Shown here one piece after another: positions 7,190 through 17,829 of a stretch of DNA of 64,000 nt. Under the pieces are notes generated by a model. That model was not told where the DNA came from, did no database searches, and saw nothing but the letters and a program-made list of their open reading frames with translations. The position numbers and the translations under genes were made by a program. Origin of the DNA: Hippopus hippopus (lineage: Eukaryota > Mollusca > Bivalvia > Cardiida > Cardiidae); contig OX328109.1 in NCBI GenBank assembly GCA_946811185.2, positions 5,828,001-5,892,000 of the forward strand. The letters are read 5' to 3'. Every line of letters begins with the position of its first letter. The stretch's first letter is position 1.

Positions 7190-10100
7190 GTCGATTATAA
7201 TATATATACCGTAAGCGGTTTAAAAAATTTGGCAAGGTCTAGTGGAATCCGAGGATACTCTAGGCTCAAAAGAGCCGAATTAATCGCGCGTCTACGTAAT
7301 CCTCAGCCTATTAGTCTAGCGGATCAATTCCGAGGATCCACAGTAGAAGACTTAAAAAGGAAAGCTAAGTCTAGTGGAATCCGAGGATACTCTAGGCTCA
7401 AAAGAAGCGAATTAATCGATCTCTTACTTAATCGGAGAGCGTCATTATTAGACTATAATATCGGTAATTTTCGGGCCAAGGTATTACAACCAACACCTTA
7501 CACACCTCCCAAACCCTCGACGCGAGGTCCCTCGGGCGTCAAAACCTCAGTTGACGAGTTGATAAAGTATTTAGATAGCATTAAAGAAATTCCGATAAAT
7601 ATATCGCCTAGGATAAAAGCTTTACAAATAAAAATAGACCAGTTATATAAGGATAAAGATGAAATAGAGATTATAGAAAGATCATCTGCACTAAAGGGAT
7701 TCGCGAAAGAATATCTTATAGAAGGTAAAGGAGAATATTCTCCAGCTGATTTCCTTGATCTAGCGAAAGGTAAAGTAACCAGTATTATTAGAAATAACCG
7801 ACAGACAAAAGTTAAACTCATTATGAATTGCATGATGAAACACTCTATTACCCAAGAGTTAAAAGAGATGAATTTCCATTCCGGTTATCCAATCACTAAC
7901 TTAGAAGGGGAAGACGAGAATGAAATATATGATGTAATGGCGGAAGCTGTATTAGAAGTTATAGCTGCCAAAGAAATGGAAACAGATTATTGGAGAGTTG
8001 TTTACGTAATCGATTTAAGATTATACACAGCAGCGTTTAATCCATTAAGAGCTAATTCCTGGTTTCCTACTCCTCCTAATATAAAGAAAACAAAAAGCGT
8101 TATTAACCCGATAAATACGGAGGATGATATGTGCTTCGCGTATTGCATTCTTATAGCTTTGAACCCGACGGATCATAATGCAGAAAGAATCGAAAGACTA
8201 AAACCCCTGTTAAGCACTATAAATATGGAAGGGATTAACTACCCCGTTTCCCTTTCCGATAGAATTAAATTTGAGAGACAAAATCCTTCGATATCGGTAT
8301 CAATTTTCGGATATAATCACACCGGTGTTTACCCGCTTAGTATAAGTAAGGAGATTTATAAAAGAGACCATCATATTAATCTTTTACTTCTCGAGAGGGA
8401 CGGCACCAAACACTACTGCTTAATTAAAGACCTGAGTAGATTGTTATCTAAACAAATATCCGATCATAACGGTCAAACTTATATTTGCCAAAGATGTTTA
8501 AATCATTTCAAAGAAGAAAGAACTTTAAAGAAACATTTAGAGTATTGCGGGGAAAAAGATGCTTGTAGAATAGACTTACCTGAAGAGGGTACCACTATAT
8601 CTTTTGAGAATTTCCATAGACAGCAGAGACATCCTTTCGCAATTTACGCGGATATGGAGGCTACGTTAGAAAGGCAATGTGAAAAGAAGGGGAATAGTAC
8701 GAAGGTTATTCACGCTCATAAAATCTCGGGGTACTGTTTCTACGTTAAATCGCTTTACGAAGATGCCTACCCATCTGATCTTTTCCAATATTCCGGCGAA
8801 AATGCGGCTGAGAAATTCGTAGATGAATTAGAAGAGGTTATAAAAGCAATAAGTAAGATACCAAAGAGGGAAATAATTTTTAGAGCTAGGGATAAAAGGA
8901 AGTTTGATAGAGCAGAAAATTGCTGGATATGTAATAAACCATTTACGGAAGAAGATGAAGAAGATACAAAAGTAAGAGACCATTGTCATTTCACCGGAAA
9001 GTTTAGGGGAGCCGCGCACAATACGTGCAATTTGAAATGTAGAAGACCTACTTTTACACCCGTATTCCTTCATAATCTTAGTAGGTATGATGCTCATTTA
9101 TTTATAAAAGATTTAATGACTACAGAGGGTGACACGAGTTGTATACCAACAAACATGGAAACGTATATAAGCCTGTCTAAAAGGATACCGATAGATTACT
9201 ACGTATTTGATAAAAAATCGAAGAAATATATAGAGAAGACTAAAACGCATGAGATTAGATTCCTCGATAGTTTTAAGTTCCTAGCTAGAAGTTTAGACGA
9301 ACTCGCCAGGTCTCTATCCGAGAAGGAGAAGGTTACTCTCTCAAAATACTTAGAGGGGAAAGAGCTTGAAATGGTCTCTCAAAAAGGCATATTCCCGTAC
9401 GAATGGTTCGATAGCTTTAGCAGACTCGAAGAAACGAAGCCACCCGAACGAAGGAAGTTTTACTCAAAGCTTAAATGTAGTGGAATTGATAAGGAAGATT
9501 ATCAACACGCGTTAAATGTATGGAAGACATTCAAGATGGAAACTTTTAAGGAGTATCATGACCTATATAACAAGGTTGACGTTTTACTGCTAGCTGATGT
9601 TTTCGAGAACTTCAGAAACGTTTGCTTCGAGAATTACGGACTGGACCCATCTTGGTTTTATACGGCTCCGGGATTAGCTTGGGATGCGATGTTAAAAACT
9701 ACTGAGGTAAAATTAGAACTATTATCCGACCCAGATATGGTTTTATTTATCGAAAACGGAATAAGAGGAGGTATCTCTACCATTTTAAAACGATACGCGA
9801 CAGCGAATAATAGTTATATGGGTGGGAAATACGACCCGAACAAACCCTCGAGATTTATTACTTACTTGGACGCGAACAATCTTTATGGCTGGGCAATGTC
9901 TCAAAAACTTCCTACCGGTAATTTCAAATGGATGGATAATCCGGAAAATTGGAGGGACCAGCCCTGTATATTAGAGGTCGACTTAGATTATCCCGAAGAA
10001 TTACACGATTTACACAATGATTTACCTCTAGCTCCCGAAAGATTAAAGGCCCCTAACGCAGCTGGGCGGGCGGCAGTCGAAAAACTTATACCTAATTTGT

Positions 10101-11071
10101 ACCATAAAAAGAAATATATATTACATCGAGAAAACTTAAAGTTGTATTTAAGTTTAGGTATAAAGCTTAAAAAGATTCACAGAGGGTTAACTTTTGATGA
10201 GAGCGAATGGTTAAAACCTTATATCGATAAAAATACTAACCTGAGAACGAAAGCTAAAACGGTGTTTGAAAAGGACTTCTTCAAACTCATGAACAATTCC
10301 GTGTTCGGTAAGACCATGGAAAATATAAGGAACAGAGTCGATGTGAAATTAGTTAGTACCGAGGAGAAAGCGGAAAAATTAGTCGCCAAACCAAATTTCT
10401 ACCATATAACTATCCTCGATGAAGACTTATGTATATTTCAAATGAAAAAGCTTCGTTTATACTTTAATAAACCTATCTATGTAGGGATGTCTATTGTAGA
10501 TTTAAGTAAGACATTGATGTATAACTTCCACTATAATTACATTAAAGATAAATATGGCGAAAAAGTTAAACTTCTTTTCACCGATACAGACAGTTTAATG
10601 TATGAAATAGAAACGAAAGATTTCTATAAGGATATTAGCGACGATGTTAAAGATTGGTTTGATACAAGCGAATATCCACCCGATCATCCTTCAGGCATTC
10701 CCACCGGATTAAATAAGAAAGTTGTGGGTATGTTTAAGGACGAGGTGAGCGGTAGGGCTATCGAGGAGTTCGTGGGTCTCAGGTCTAAACTATACTCCTA
10801 TAAAATGTGCGATGATGAAGAGAATAAGAAATGCAAGGGAATTTCAAAACAGGTAGTAAAGGCGTTTATCAAGCACGAACATTACAAAGAGTGTTTGTTC
10901 GAAAAGAAGACGCAATTAAGGAATATGGTAGTTATTAGGAGTCATAAGCACGAGTTGTATACTGAAGTAGTTAATAAAATCGCATTAAGCGGGGATGATG
11001 ATAAACGCCATATCCTCGAAAATAATATCGATACGTTAGCATGGGGGCATACTAAGATAAGGCAAAAATGA
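7187..11071 (+). CDS. Protein-primed family B DNA polymerase
   Basis: The protein has 1294 residues and replicates the viral genome by protein priming (family knowledge). Two SAP/Rho-N-like modules (about 9-40 and 51-81) share an exact 35-bp DNA repeat at 7238 and 7371. A domain with Cys316, Cys320 and His409 may be an OTU-like cysteine-protease fold, a hypothesis. A zinc-finger-like C434..C437...H..C455 follows, then an endonuclease-VII/HNH-like CWIC (579-582) with RDHCHFTG (around 599). Exonuclease motifs are DME (489-491), HNLSRYD (629-635) and YNKVD (794-798). Polymerase motifs are DANNLYG (A, from 895), KLMNNSVFG (B, 1033-1041), TDTDS (C, D1133 and D1135) and KLY (1201-1203). All look catalytically competent. 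The start is set by the ACATATAAAAAAATGG box. No integrase follows. Confidence 0.95.
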   Translation: MVDYNIYTVSGLKNLARSSGIRGYSRLKRAELIARLRNPQPISLADQFRGSTVEDLKRKAKSSGIRGYSRLKRSELIDLLLNRRASLLDYNIGNFRAKVLQPTPYTPPKPSTRGPSGVKTSVDELIKYLDSIKEIPINISPRIKALQIKIDQLYKDKDEIEIIERSSALKGFAKEYLIEGKGEYSPADFLDLAKGKVTSIIRNNRQTKVKLIMNCMMKHSITQELKEMNFHSGYPITNLEGEDENEIYDVMAEAVLEVIAAKEMETDYWRVVYVIDLRLYTAAFNPLRANSWFPTPPNIKKTKSVINPINTEDDMCFAYCILIALNPTDHNAERIERLKPLLSTINMEGINYPVSLSDRIKFERQNPSISVSIFGYNHTGVYPLSISKEIYKRDHHINLLLLERDGTKHYCLIKDLSRLLSKQISDHNGQTYICQRCLNHFKEERTLKKHLEYCGEKDACRIDLPEEGTTISFENFHRQQRHPFAIYADMEATLERQCEKKGNSTKVIHAHKISGYCFYVKSLYEDAYPSDLFQYSGENAAEKFVDELEEVIKAISKIPKREIIFRARDKRKFDRAENCWICNKPFTEEDEEDTKVRDHCHFTGKFRGAAHNTCNLKCRRPTFTPVFLHNLSRYDAHLFIKDLMTTEGDTSCIPTNMETYISLSKRIPIDYYVFDKKSKKYIEKTKTHEIRFLDSFKFLARSLDELARSLSEKEKVTLSKYLEGKELEMVSQKGIFPYEWFDSFSRLEETKPPERRKFYSKLKCSGIDKEDYQHALNVWKTFKMETFKEYHDLYNKVDVLLLADVFENFRNVCFENYGLDPSWFYTAPGLAWDAMLKTTEVKLELLSDPDMVLFIENGIRGGISTILKRYATANNSYMGGKYDPNKPSRFITYLDANNLYGWAMSQKLPTGNFKWMDNPENWRDQPCILEVDLDYPEELHDLHNDLPLAPERLKAPNAAGRAAVEKLIPNLYHKKKYILHRENLKLYLSLGIKLKKIHRGLTFDESEWLKPYIDKNTNLRTKAKTVFEKDFFKLMNNSVFGKTMENIRNRVDVKLVSTEEKAEKLVAKPNFYHITILDEDLCIFQMKKLRLYFNKPIYVGMSIVDLSKTLMYNFHYNYIKDKYGEKVKLLFTDTDSLMYEIETKDFYKDISDDVKDWFDTSEYPPDHPSGIPTGLNKKVVGMFKDEVSGRAIEEFVGLRSKLYSYKMCDDEENKKCKGISKQVVKAFIKHEHYKECLFEKKTQLRNMVVIRSHKHELYTEVVNKIALSGDDDKRHILENNIDTLAWGHTKIRQK

Positions 11072-11205
11072 GCGCGATCCTCAGACCCTGACGGCACCCT
11101 GACGAGGCTGCCTCGACACCCTGACAAGCCTGTCTCGCCTCGGCGAGTGAGACAGTCAGCCGGGTCGTTCGATCTGCACCGTTTGACCTTTACCCCCATT
11201 TGACC
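11072..11205. other. GC-rich 3' flank of the polymerase gene with hairpin-forming repeats
   Basis: Two related units start with ACCCTGACGAGGC and ACCCTGACAAGCC. Each is followed by a self-complementary CTCG/CGAG stretch, including GTCTCGCC...GGCGAGTGAGAC, which can fold. The composition differs sharply from the A/T-rich coding block. It may act as a transcript end or belong to the terminal region of the element. Confidence 0.45.
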
Positions 11206-11830
11206 TTGAGTTTTGCGCTTGACTTGCACCAGAGTTAGGCCGGCGGAGGGGAACCTCCCTAGTGGGAGAGAGTTTTACGCTTGACTCTGACCATTTATAA
11301 TTGTGTTCCTCTCACGACATTAATGCATTTTTTTACCTTAAGGCGCGGGAGAGAGTTTTACGCTTGACTCAGACCAGAGTTAGGCTAGTAGAGGGGACCA
11401 GTCTAGCGGAGGGGGGTTTTGTGCTTGACTTGACCAGAGTTAGGCTGGTGAAGGGGGGCCTGAGAGTTTATGTTTTACTTGACCAGAGTTAGGCAGGTGG
11501 AGGGGGTCACTCTAGTTTTTATGCTTGACTTGACCAGAGTTAGGCTGGTGGAGGAGGCCACCCTAATGGGGAGAGAGTTTTGTGCTTGACCTGGCCAGAG
11601 TTAGGCAGGTGGAGGGGGCCAGAGAGTTTGTGGTTGAGTTGACCAGAGTTAGGCAGGTGGGAGGGACCACTCTAGCGGGGGTGGGGGCCAGAGAGTTTAT
11701 GCTTGACTTGACCAGAGTTAGGCAGGTGGGAGGGACCACTCTAGCGGGGGTGGGGAGAGTGGTTGAGTTGACCAGAGTGAGAGATTGATTCACGGATTGT
11801 GGAGGGGAGGGACCATGTTAGGCAGGAAGA
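11206..11830 (+). repeat. Degenerate minisatellite next to the viral element
   Basis: About ten units of 48-70 bp (one with an extra 20-bp interruption) share TGCTTGACTTGACCAGAGTT, then AGGCAGGTGGAGGGG and GAGAGTTTTA. Units differ by internal 10-20-bp deletions. It begins about 135 bp after the polymerase stop. Open frames inside it are artefacts of the repeat period. It could be the subterminal repeat of the viral element or a host minisatellite at the insertion site. Confidence 0.85.
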
Positions 11831-12077
11831 CTTGACCTGCTAAGCGTGAGCCAGCTCTCTCACTTTATATCTACTGCCGTAGACTCACTAACTCATCGGC
11901 AAATATATTGTGTAAAATCGATGTTTTCGTAAGGCTCTTCGGCCAATCTCGGCAGCTTCCGTCTTTCAATATGAGAGTTAGGGGCCGTAAACCTTTCAGT
12001 ATGGCGTTACCCGCCATCTTCCGTAGTATGAAGCCATTCAAGTAAGAACATTTCTTTGATTCTTGGTGATTACTTAG
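11831..12077. other. Unassigned junction between viral block and host DNA
   Basis: I see no gene or known repeat here. The boundary between virus and host probably lies in or just before this stretch. Two occurrences of a sequence like TCTTTCAATATGAGAG / CCTTTCAGTATGGCG suggest a short local duplication. Confidence 0.3.
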
Positions 12078-12412
12078 AATGAATGAATGAATGAATGAAT
12101 GGTGTTTAACGCCGTTTTCAACATTATTTCAGTTATATCTCGGCGGCCAGTGCACCTATCCATGCTTTCCTGGAGTCTCTTTTACCAGTACTCCGCACAA
12201 TTTTCTTTCCAAGCCACTGGCTGCTTTCCCACATAATCATTGTCGAAACAATGGTCAGCGGTGGGAGAGGAGTGAATCCTGTCGCAGTGTCTATCATCAA
12301 TCCTCGGAAAGAAATTGGCCGAGCCAGGGGTCGTAGCCAGGGATCGAACCCTGGACCCCGTGTTCTCAAGTCCTGCACGCTACCGACTGGGCTACCGGAG
12401 CTCGGCGGTGAT
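12078..12412 (-). mobile_element. tRNA-derived SINE
   Basis: On the minus strand a tRNA-like head (12,335-12,412) has an A box (AGCCCAGTCGGTAGCGTGC) and a B box (GGTTCGATCCC). A conserved body and a tail with AACATTATTTC/GGCGTTAAACACC follow, ending in (ATTC)n at 12,078-12,100. The body recurs about 15 times in the window. It resembles the broadly distributed molluscan SINEs (V-SINE/MetaSINE type); the superfamily is not resolved here. Confidence 0.8.
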
Positions 12413-13847
12413 TATTTAGACAGTACTCCTTGCGAGACTATGTCCAAGGCCATTAGCTTTTCACAAAGTCGATCGATGTTCAGCCGTGGGTCTCGTTGAA
12501 ATGACGTCAATAAATTTTGGTACGGATTTGAACCGACGACCCTTTTGATTGCGATATCAATCAAGCTAAAAGAGCTCTCTTCTATAAAACCTTTCACCAA
12601 CAACTTATGTTGTTTAGCTTTATTCAATACACTTCACGATCTTCAAGTATATGCATCACTCTGTCATGTTGTTCATTATTTATCTCAGCACTCTACATTG
12701 TTAACAGTGCGGATACGCTAAAAGATATCAAAATGCTAATGGTCCAAGACTGAGAGCTTCAAAATATCATATCAAACGATGCAACTGCTCGTTTGAGCAT
12801 ACATTTTACATCAGTGAGTGTTAGCCATGATGGCAATCGCTGGGAAAGTTTTTATATTGATAATTTGCACCTAAATTAATGTCGGAACGTTTACAACAGA
12901 CTTTCTAAGGAGTCATTTCTTAACAGAAAAAAAAAAAAACAGTCTATCAAAACTATCAGTTAATTTCCCTGGAGATATGTGTTTCTGTTACGAAGACGGC
13001 CACAAGAAAATTTCTTGTCCAATTTTGATTTCAATTTCCATGAGTAACAGAATTAGGAATATGTATTTTCTTAACATTGGCAAATGAACCGTTAGACTGC
13101 AGATTACCACCCGCAAGACGACCTTTTTGCTGGATTTACTTTTCTTAAGCATATCTTCTTGCTTTGATCGTTCTGACCGGAACCAAACACTCTCGAACAG
13201 GAATGCGCTCTACCAATGCTGCTCTCAGTCTTAGCAAAACGGACCTGAACTTCGCTGCATTCTGTCGCCATGTCATTCTGACAAAACTATCAGGTGTTTT
13301 CAAAAAAAAAAAATGGTAAAATGTGATCAGAGTTGGACAGCAAATACTTTCTACAGTTCATTAACTCTCCAATTTTACATACTTGTACCAGATATATGTT
13401 CCAAAAAAATTTTTTTTGCTATCGAATGAAAGCTAAGAGTGACAGTTAGCTCCTCTGACTAAACGTCACAGAAATTATCCCGCTATGCTCCTGTTTAGAA
13501 ATCCATGAAATAATAATGGAAACAAAACCGAAAATTACTGAAAATCTTTTAAAATCTTTTTATCCAAAAGGACATGTTAGAATTCTCTACAAAATGGTTA
13601 TAATGATTTTAAGGTGGCCCGCATTCAGATTTCTTAATATAATTTTGATCTGGCAAAGAACACGCCTGCTGGGAGCTTGGCTAAATAATAGTTCATAACT
13701 GGCTATATGAGTTAAGCTTAAATACTGATCAGGGGAAATACGTACTGTTTACTCATTACAAACTTTGTGTTTTAAATTTTATTAACATACAGACTCCTTA
13801 GAGTTAAATGTCTCTGTCGCTCTGCCGATTAGGTGCATAGATTATTA
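12413..13847. other. Gene-free host DNA
   Basis: No gene, RNA gene or clear repeat family was recognised. Short poly-A runs occur at about 12,927 and 13,303. Confidence 0.5.
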
Positions 13848-14110
13848 TCCCCCGCCGAAGGCGGAAGGATATAGTTTTAGCATTGTCCGTCCGTCCTTCC
13901 GTCCGTCTGTCCGTCCATCCGTCCGTCCGTGTGTCCGCCCGGGAGAATATCTCAAGTACCATTGTACAGAATTTCGTGAAACTTTATACGTGTGTACAAT
14001 AACCCATTCCGCCGATATACTTTTTTTTTTTTTTTGTTGATTCGATTAAAAATGGCCGACTGGGAGCGATTTTAAGTTACGCGGTCAAATAAATTTTTCG
14101 GCGGGGGATA
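13848..14110. repeat. Dispersed repeat with internal (GTCC)n satellite
   Basis: The unit opens with CCCCCGCCGAAGGCGGAAGG, followed by 12-15 CCGTCCGT-type units (13,888-13,940) and a conserved tail (TTTCGTGAAACTTTATACG). It closes with GGCGGGGGATATCA, complementary to the opening, so the whole is a roughly 260-bp inverted-end repeat. A related repeat is at about 50,308-50,612. Confidence 0.7.
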
Positions 14111-15362
14111 TCATTTCAACGAAATTGCTTATTTATTTTTAAGGACGTTGAGTGGTACTGGGTCATCATGTTACATATTCTCCAGGTTTATCCTATGTAA
14201 TTCTTTACTCTCGTGCTTGAGTTGAACCGCTCCGTTCGCTTTATACGGTTTCTGTCGCAATAAATAGATCTTTTTTGAAAAAAAGTACCATGGCGTGAAA
14301 TTAGTTGGTTATGACTACTGAAGAAGGAAATTAAAGTAAAATATAAAATAATCATTTGGTAATTATTCTTTGGTTACTAATGCCATACCCAGAAAGCATC
14401 TATGATGAAGTAGCCACCCGATGTTAAGATGGCTATAACATAGCGTGGGATGAAACATGAAATCCTTCCAACAACCATAATTCATTAAGACTGCCCCTAT
14501 TCTTCACCTTTTGGCTATCAGTAATTATTTGAGTGTTTGCTGCATATGCTTATAGTATTAACAGCTGCATGTATTTGATATGTGTTCTCTTTTGTGCAGT
14601 CTTTCTTTTGGTTGTTGCTTCAGCATATCGTGGTCATCGCAACTAACATACAGCCTGTGTTAAACACACAGCCTAAGCAAACACTGTTCAATGAATTCGT
14701 AACCCTTGATTGTTCCATTAGGTAATTACTATTTTATCAAACATGTATACAATATTGTGATTTTTTTTAATTTAATTTTTTCGTTTCATTTCTTCATCCG
14801 TCCCATTCATAGTCCAGCACACATGCGCTTTTCAGTACTTTCAGTCCTTTGATTCTGTATTTGTCAATTAGATTCGGATTCAAAGCTAGCGAGTGTTTGA
14901 AACTTACCCATGGAGAAGTAGCTATTAACAAACAATTTCTCTTTTAGCAACAATATCATACGTATCGTTCAAAACTTGATTGTTGGTTATCCATATTTTA
15001 CAGGGATATTTTCGAAGTCTTCTGTTACAAATTTTATTCTCAAGGCAGCGGGTTGACTTCATATTTCTGTGAGACATTCTACGATCTACGATTTGATTCC
15101 AGACAAAAAGCCTGTATGTACATAAGTAGTAAACAGTGACCTAGTTCTTTGGACCGAGACAAAAAAATTGATATATACTCGAGTAGTAAACAATGACCTA
15201 ATTTCTTGATGTCCAATTTTCTTGCCGGAAATGAACGCGTGCCACGTGACCATACTTAGAGATAACAGTGCCATTTATCATGTGATAGGCCATCAGTTTT
15301 ATTTAATATTTCTCTCAGTTGACTCCATTATGAGACAAGCTAAATTTTAGGCACAACTCTAA
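14111..15362. other. Gene-free host DNA
   Basis: No gene was recognised. A roughly 50-bp unit containing AGTAGTAAACAGTGACCTA is tandemly duplicated at about 15,118-15,202. Confidence 0.5.
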
Positions 15363-15706
15363 AATACATCTTTACTCGTTTTCATCCAGTTTTTTAACCG
15401 TTTTTTTTTTTTTTTCTTTTATTTTATGAAACTATAATCACTCTTGTATCTTCATGCCAAATATTGCCCCTGATGGTTGCAAGGTTGCACAGATTACGGC
15501 ATATAGAAAATGCATTTCATTTTATTGCGGCTAGCCATTGACATAACAACCACAGTTTCCGGTTTAAATCGAGGACAATTCCCTACAGTTTCTTTACCCC
15601 ATACACCTTATATTGATTTTTTATTTACGTTTACACAGCTGACTAGATTATAACACCGTCAAGTTTTAACAGCTTTTGTATAGTCTCTGGCTGTAAAGAT
15701 GTCTCT
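15363..15706 (+). repeat. Repeat-F copy 1
   Basis: A roughly 345-bp dispersed unit has the landmarks TTATTTTATGAAACTATAAT, ATTGCCCCTGATGGTTGCAA and TCTGGCTGTAAAGATG. Homologous copies lie at 17,830-18,178 and 20,868-21,215. Copies 1 and 2 are followed directly by MITE-A sequence. No coding potential. Confidence 0.75.
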
Positions 15707-15938
15707 TTAAACCTTTACCCAACGACAATTTTTATACTAGCCCAAATTGAAAGCATTTGCAGACGAAAAATTACATGTTACTCAAATGATTAGTTTCGTC
15801 TATGATAGGATAGAAAACATTGTGGAAAAAGGAGAAAATGCTGGTTACCAGCATTTTCTCCTTTTCCCACAATGTTTTCAAATGGCCTTTCTCTCTCTCA
15901 GGGTCGTTAAATCTCGGGATTTCATGGTACAGGTTTAG
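15707..15938 (+). mobile_element. MITE-A copy with perfect-core hairpin
   Basis: A roughly 230-bp non-coding element. Inner arms from about 15,817 to 15,876 form a near-perfect hairpin around GCTGGTTACCAGC. The left part carries CAAATTGAAAGCATTTGCAG and the right part CAGGGTCGTTAAA. Terminal bases have decayed from TTAA...TTAA. Confidence 0.85.
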
Positions 15939-16104
15939 AATGAATGAAAATTTCCAGCCAATTCTAAAAATTCCCAAAAGTACGAATTCAAGAAGTTCTC
16001 TTTGCCGGAACAAACTGTTACCGTCTCGGAAAGTGTAGACCAAATTTCTATGGGGGCTGATCTTGATAAACACTTATCGGAAAAGCTCATTTAGTAGCAT
16101 ATCA

Positions 16105-16376
16105 AGGCTGCAAGAATTGACCTGGCAGGGCGCAGTTATGTTACTGCCCACTGCATTTTAGATTGAGGTAAAATAGGCATTTCGGAAATCTTCGTGAGTG
16201 GCCGTATTTCCCTAAAGCAAGGAATCGATAAAGTGCTATTATGATGCATGTCTTTCCGTAGATTTACGACGAACAGTTCCGAACTGGCTCGAGACCACTG
16301 AAATGAAAAATAAACTAGTCGACTTATGTCAGAGATTAGCCACGCCTTGTCAGGTCAATTTTTACAGCCAGTAGCA
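16105..16376. repeat. Foldback-like element with roughly 30-bp ends
   Basis: GGCTGCAAGAATTGACCTGG at the left is matched by its near reverse complement at about 16,345-16,376. The interior is unremarkable. Probably an old non-autonomous DNA element. Confidence 0.45.
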
Positions 16377-17269
16377 GCCTAAGAATCAACTGACACCGCA
16401 GAGCTAAGTAGTTAACTTGCACCCGTTGTATCTGGCGTGACCCGATTAATCAATGGCAGCTATCAAGTTTTCATATGCACTAAATCCACCAATCAGAGAA
16501 AGCGTAACAGAACGCCTTAATTTTTGTTTTAAAGTAATGGAGTAATTCTGTCTTTGGTTAAAATTCTACTGACAGGCAAAAATGATTCTGACTAGGATCA
16601 ATTTATCAAACTCGTTAAAGAATATTTAATCTTTTTTCAAAAAGGACTATTCTTTGTGCATAAATGATGTCACAATTTATCTTTCCAAGTCTCGCTTAAC
16701 CTCGTGAAGTCTCGAACCGGGCAGATACCCGCCTTGTACTGTCTGGTGTTATCTGTTGTTGACACGAAGATCGATAACAGGGAACCAGTTTAGTCCGTAG
16801 GTTCGGTCGGTAACGTAAAGGACTTGAAACCATGGGATCCGTGTTTCGAAACTTCAGCTAAACGATTGGTTCCCGAGGATTGATAAAAGTTAAACTGCGA
16901 CGAGATTCATTCCTCTTCTACCGCTGATCATTGCCGCGACGATGGTTGTGTGGGAAAGCAGTAAGTGATTTGGGAAGAATATTTTACAAAGTACTAGTAA
17001 AAGATACTCCAAAGTCCCTATTCACAAAGCAGAATATTGGTAAAAGAAACTCAAGGAAATATAGTCTTCTGAAAAAAAAAAACACGGAGACCATTTATAA
17101 GGTTTTGATTATTTTCTTATAATCAATTCAGTCTCTTTTTCCTAACTAGAATTGCATTGCGATGTCATACTTCATAGATTTATACCTTAATTATGTATTC
17201 CAACAATTTGAATAACATCAGATTTGTTATCCAGAAATGCATTCAAGCCTCAAATTTTGACATCTGGTG
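16377..17269. other. Gene-free host DNA with SINE fragment
   Basis: No gene was recognised. Bases 16,905-17,010 carry part of the SINE body on the plus strand (GATGGTTGTGTGGGAAAGCA and following). A poly-A run is at about 17,074. Confidence 0.4.
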
Positions 17270-17490
17270 ACAACAGTTTTAGACTGGTACAAACGGAAAG
17301 TATTTGCAAAATATAAGTTGAATATTACTCGGATGGTAAAATCTGTCTTTAATAAGATATAAAAAAGAGAGAAAATTGTGTGAAAAGGAGAAAATGCTGG
17401 TTACCAGCATTTTCTTCTATTCCCACAATGTTTTCAAAAGGCTTCATCCTTGGGGTAGTCAAAGCCCGGGGTTGTCTGATAAAGGTTAAT
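17270..17490 (+). mobile_element. MITE-A copy
   Basis: A degenerate MITE-A with intact core GGAGAAAATGCTGG/TTACCAGCATTTTC (17,385-17,415) and right half CACAATGTTTTCAAAAGGC. Flanks have diverged. Confidence 0.75.
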
Positions 17491-17829
17491 GGACAAAATG
17501 GGTTGATTCAGTATTCATTGAACTGTGTGGTTCATATAAGGTTAATTCAACTTGTGTGGTCCCCAAGCCGCCCTGGTAACTGGACCACACTAACTTTTAC
17601 GAGAAAATGGCGAAAACCATTCTATTTCTTTTCCAACAATGCTTTCTCCCCTTTTAAATGACAAATGTCTTCCTATGAGGCATATTCAATCTGTCCTCTG
17701 CAAATCGAAAGCATTAGCAGACAATTTAAAGATACATCCATTATCTCCCGCCAGATGGCATTTTACAAATACACATCTTCGAAGAATATGACATGCGCAG
17801 ACAACGAAGATACATCTTGACCCGTTTTC

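Larger units (their letters stand above)
1..11171. mobile_element. Integrated polinton/adintovirus-like DNA virus, right-hand part
   Basis: Ten adjacent intron-less open frames with short spacers fill this block, against one gene per 10 kb or so elsewhere. The set is diagnostic: protein-primed family B DNA polymerase, double-jelly-roll major capsid protein, pVI-like and X-like small capsid/core proteins, plus a TATA-binding-protein homologue. These are hallmarks of polintons/adintoviruses, relatives of adenoviruses. Two genes point left and the rest right, diverging at about 1637-1752. The left end is outside the window. The right boundary lies between the polymerase stop (11,071) and the first clear host SINE (about 12,078). 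Neither terminal inverted repeats nor target duplication can be judged. No integrase, packaging ATPase or stand-alone protease is present here; they may lie to the left or be absent. Most frames are intact, so the insertion looks young or recently active. Confidence 0.9.

Noticed and set aside
11563..11793. Overlapping repeated frames on both strands
   Set aside because: The unit period keeps frames open; they are translations of the minisatellite.
1..12077. The viral block as laboratory or assembly contamination
   Set aside because: Not excluded, but the transition into SINE-bearing host DNA looks continuous and such elements are commonly integrated in invertebrate genomes; read-depth evidence would decide.
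12335..12412. tRNA gene (A and B boxes)
   Set aside because: The box pair is the head of a SINE whose body and tail follow and recur many times; cloverleaf pairing is not maintained.
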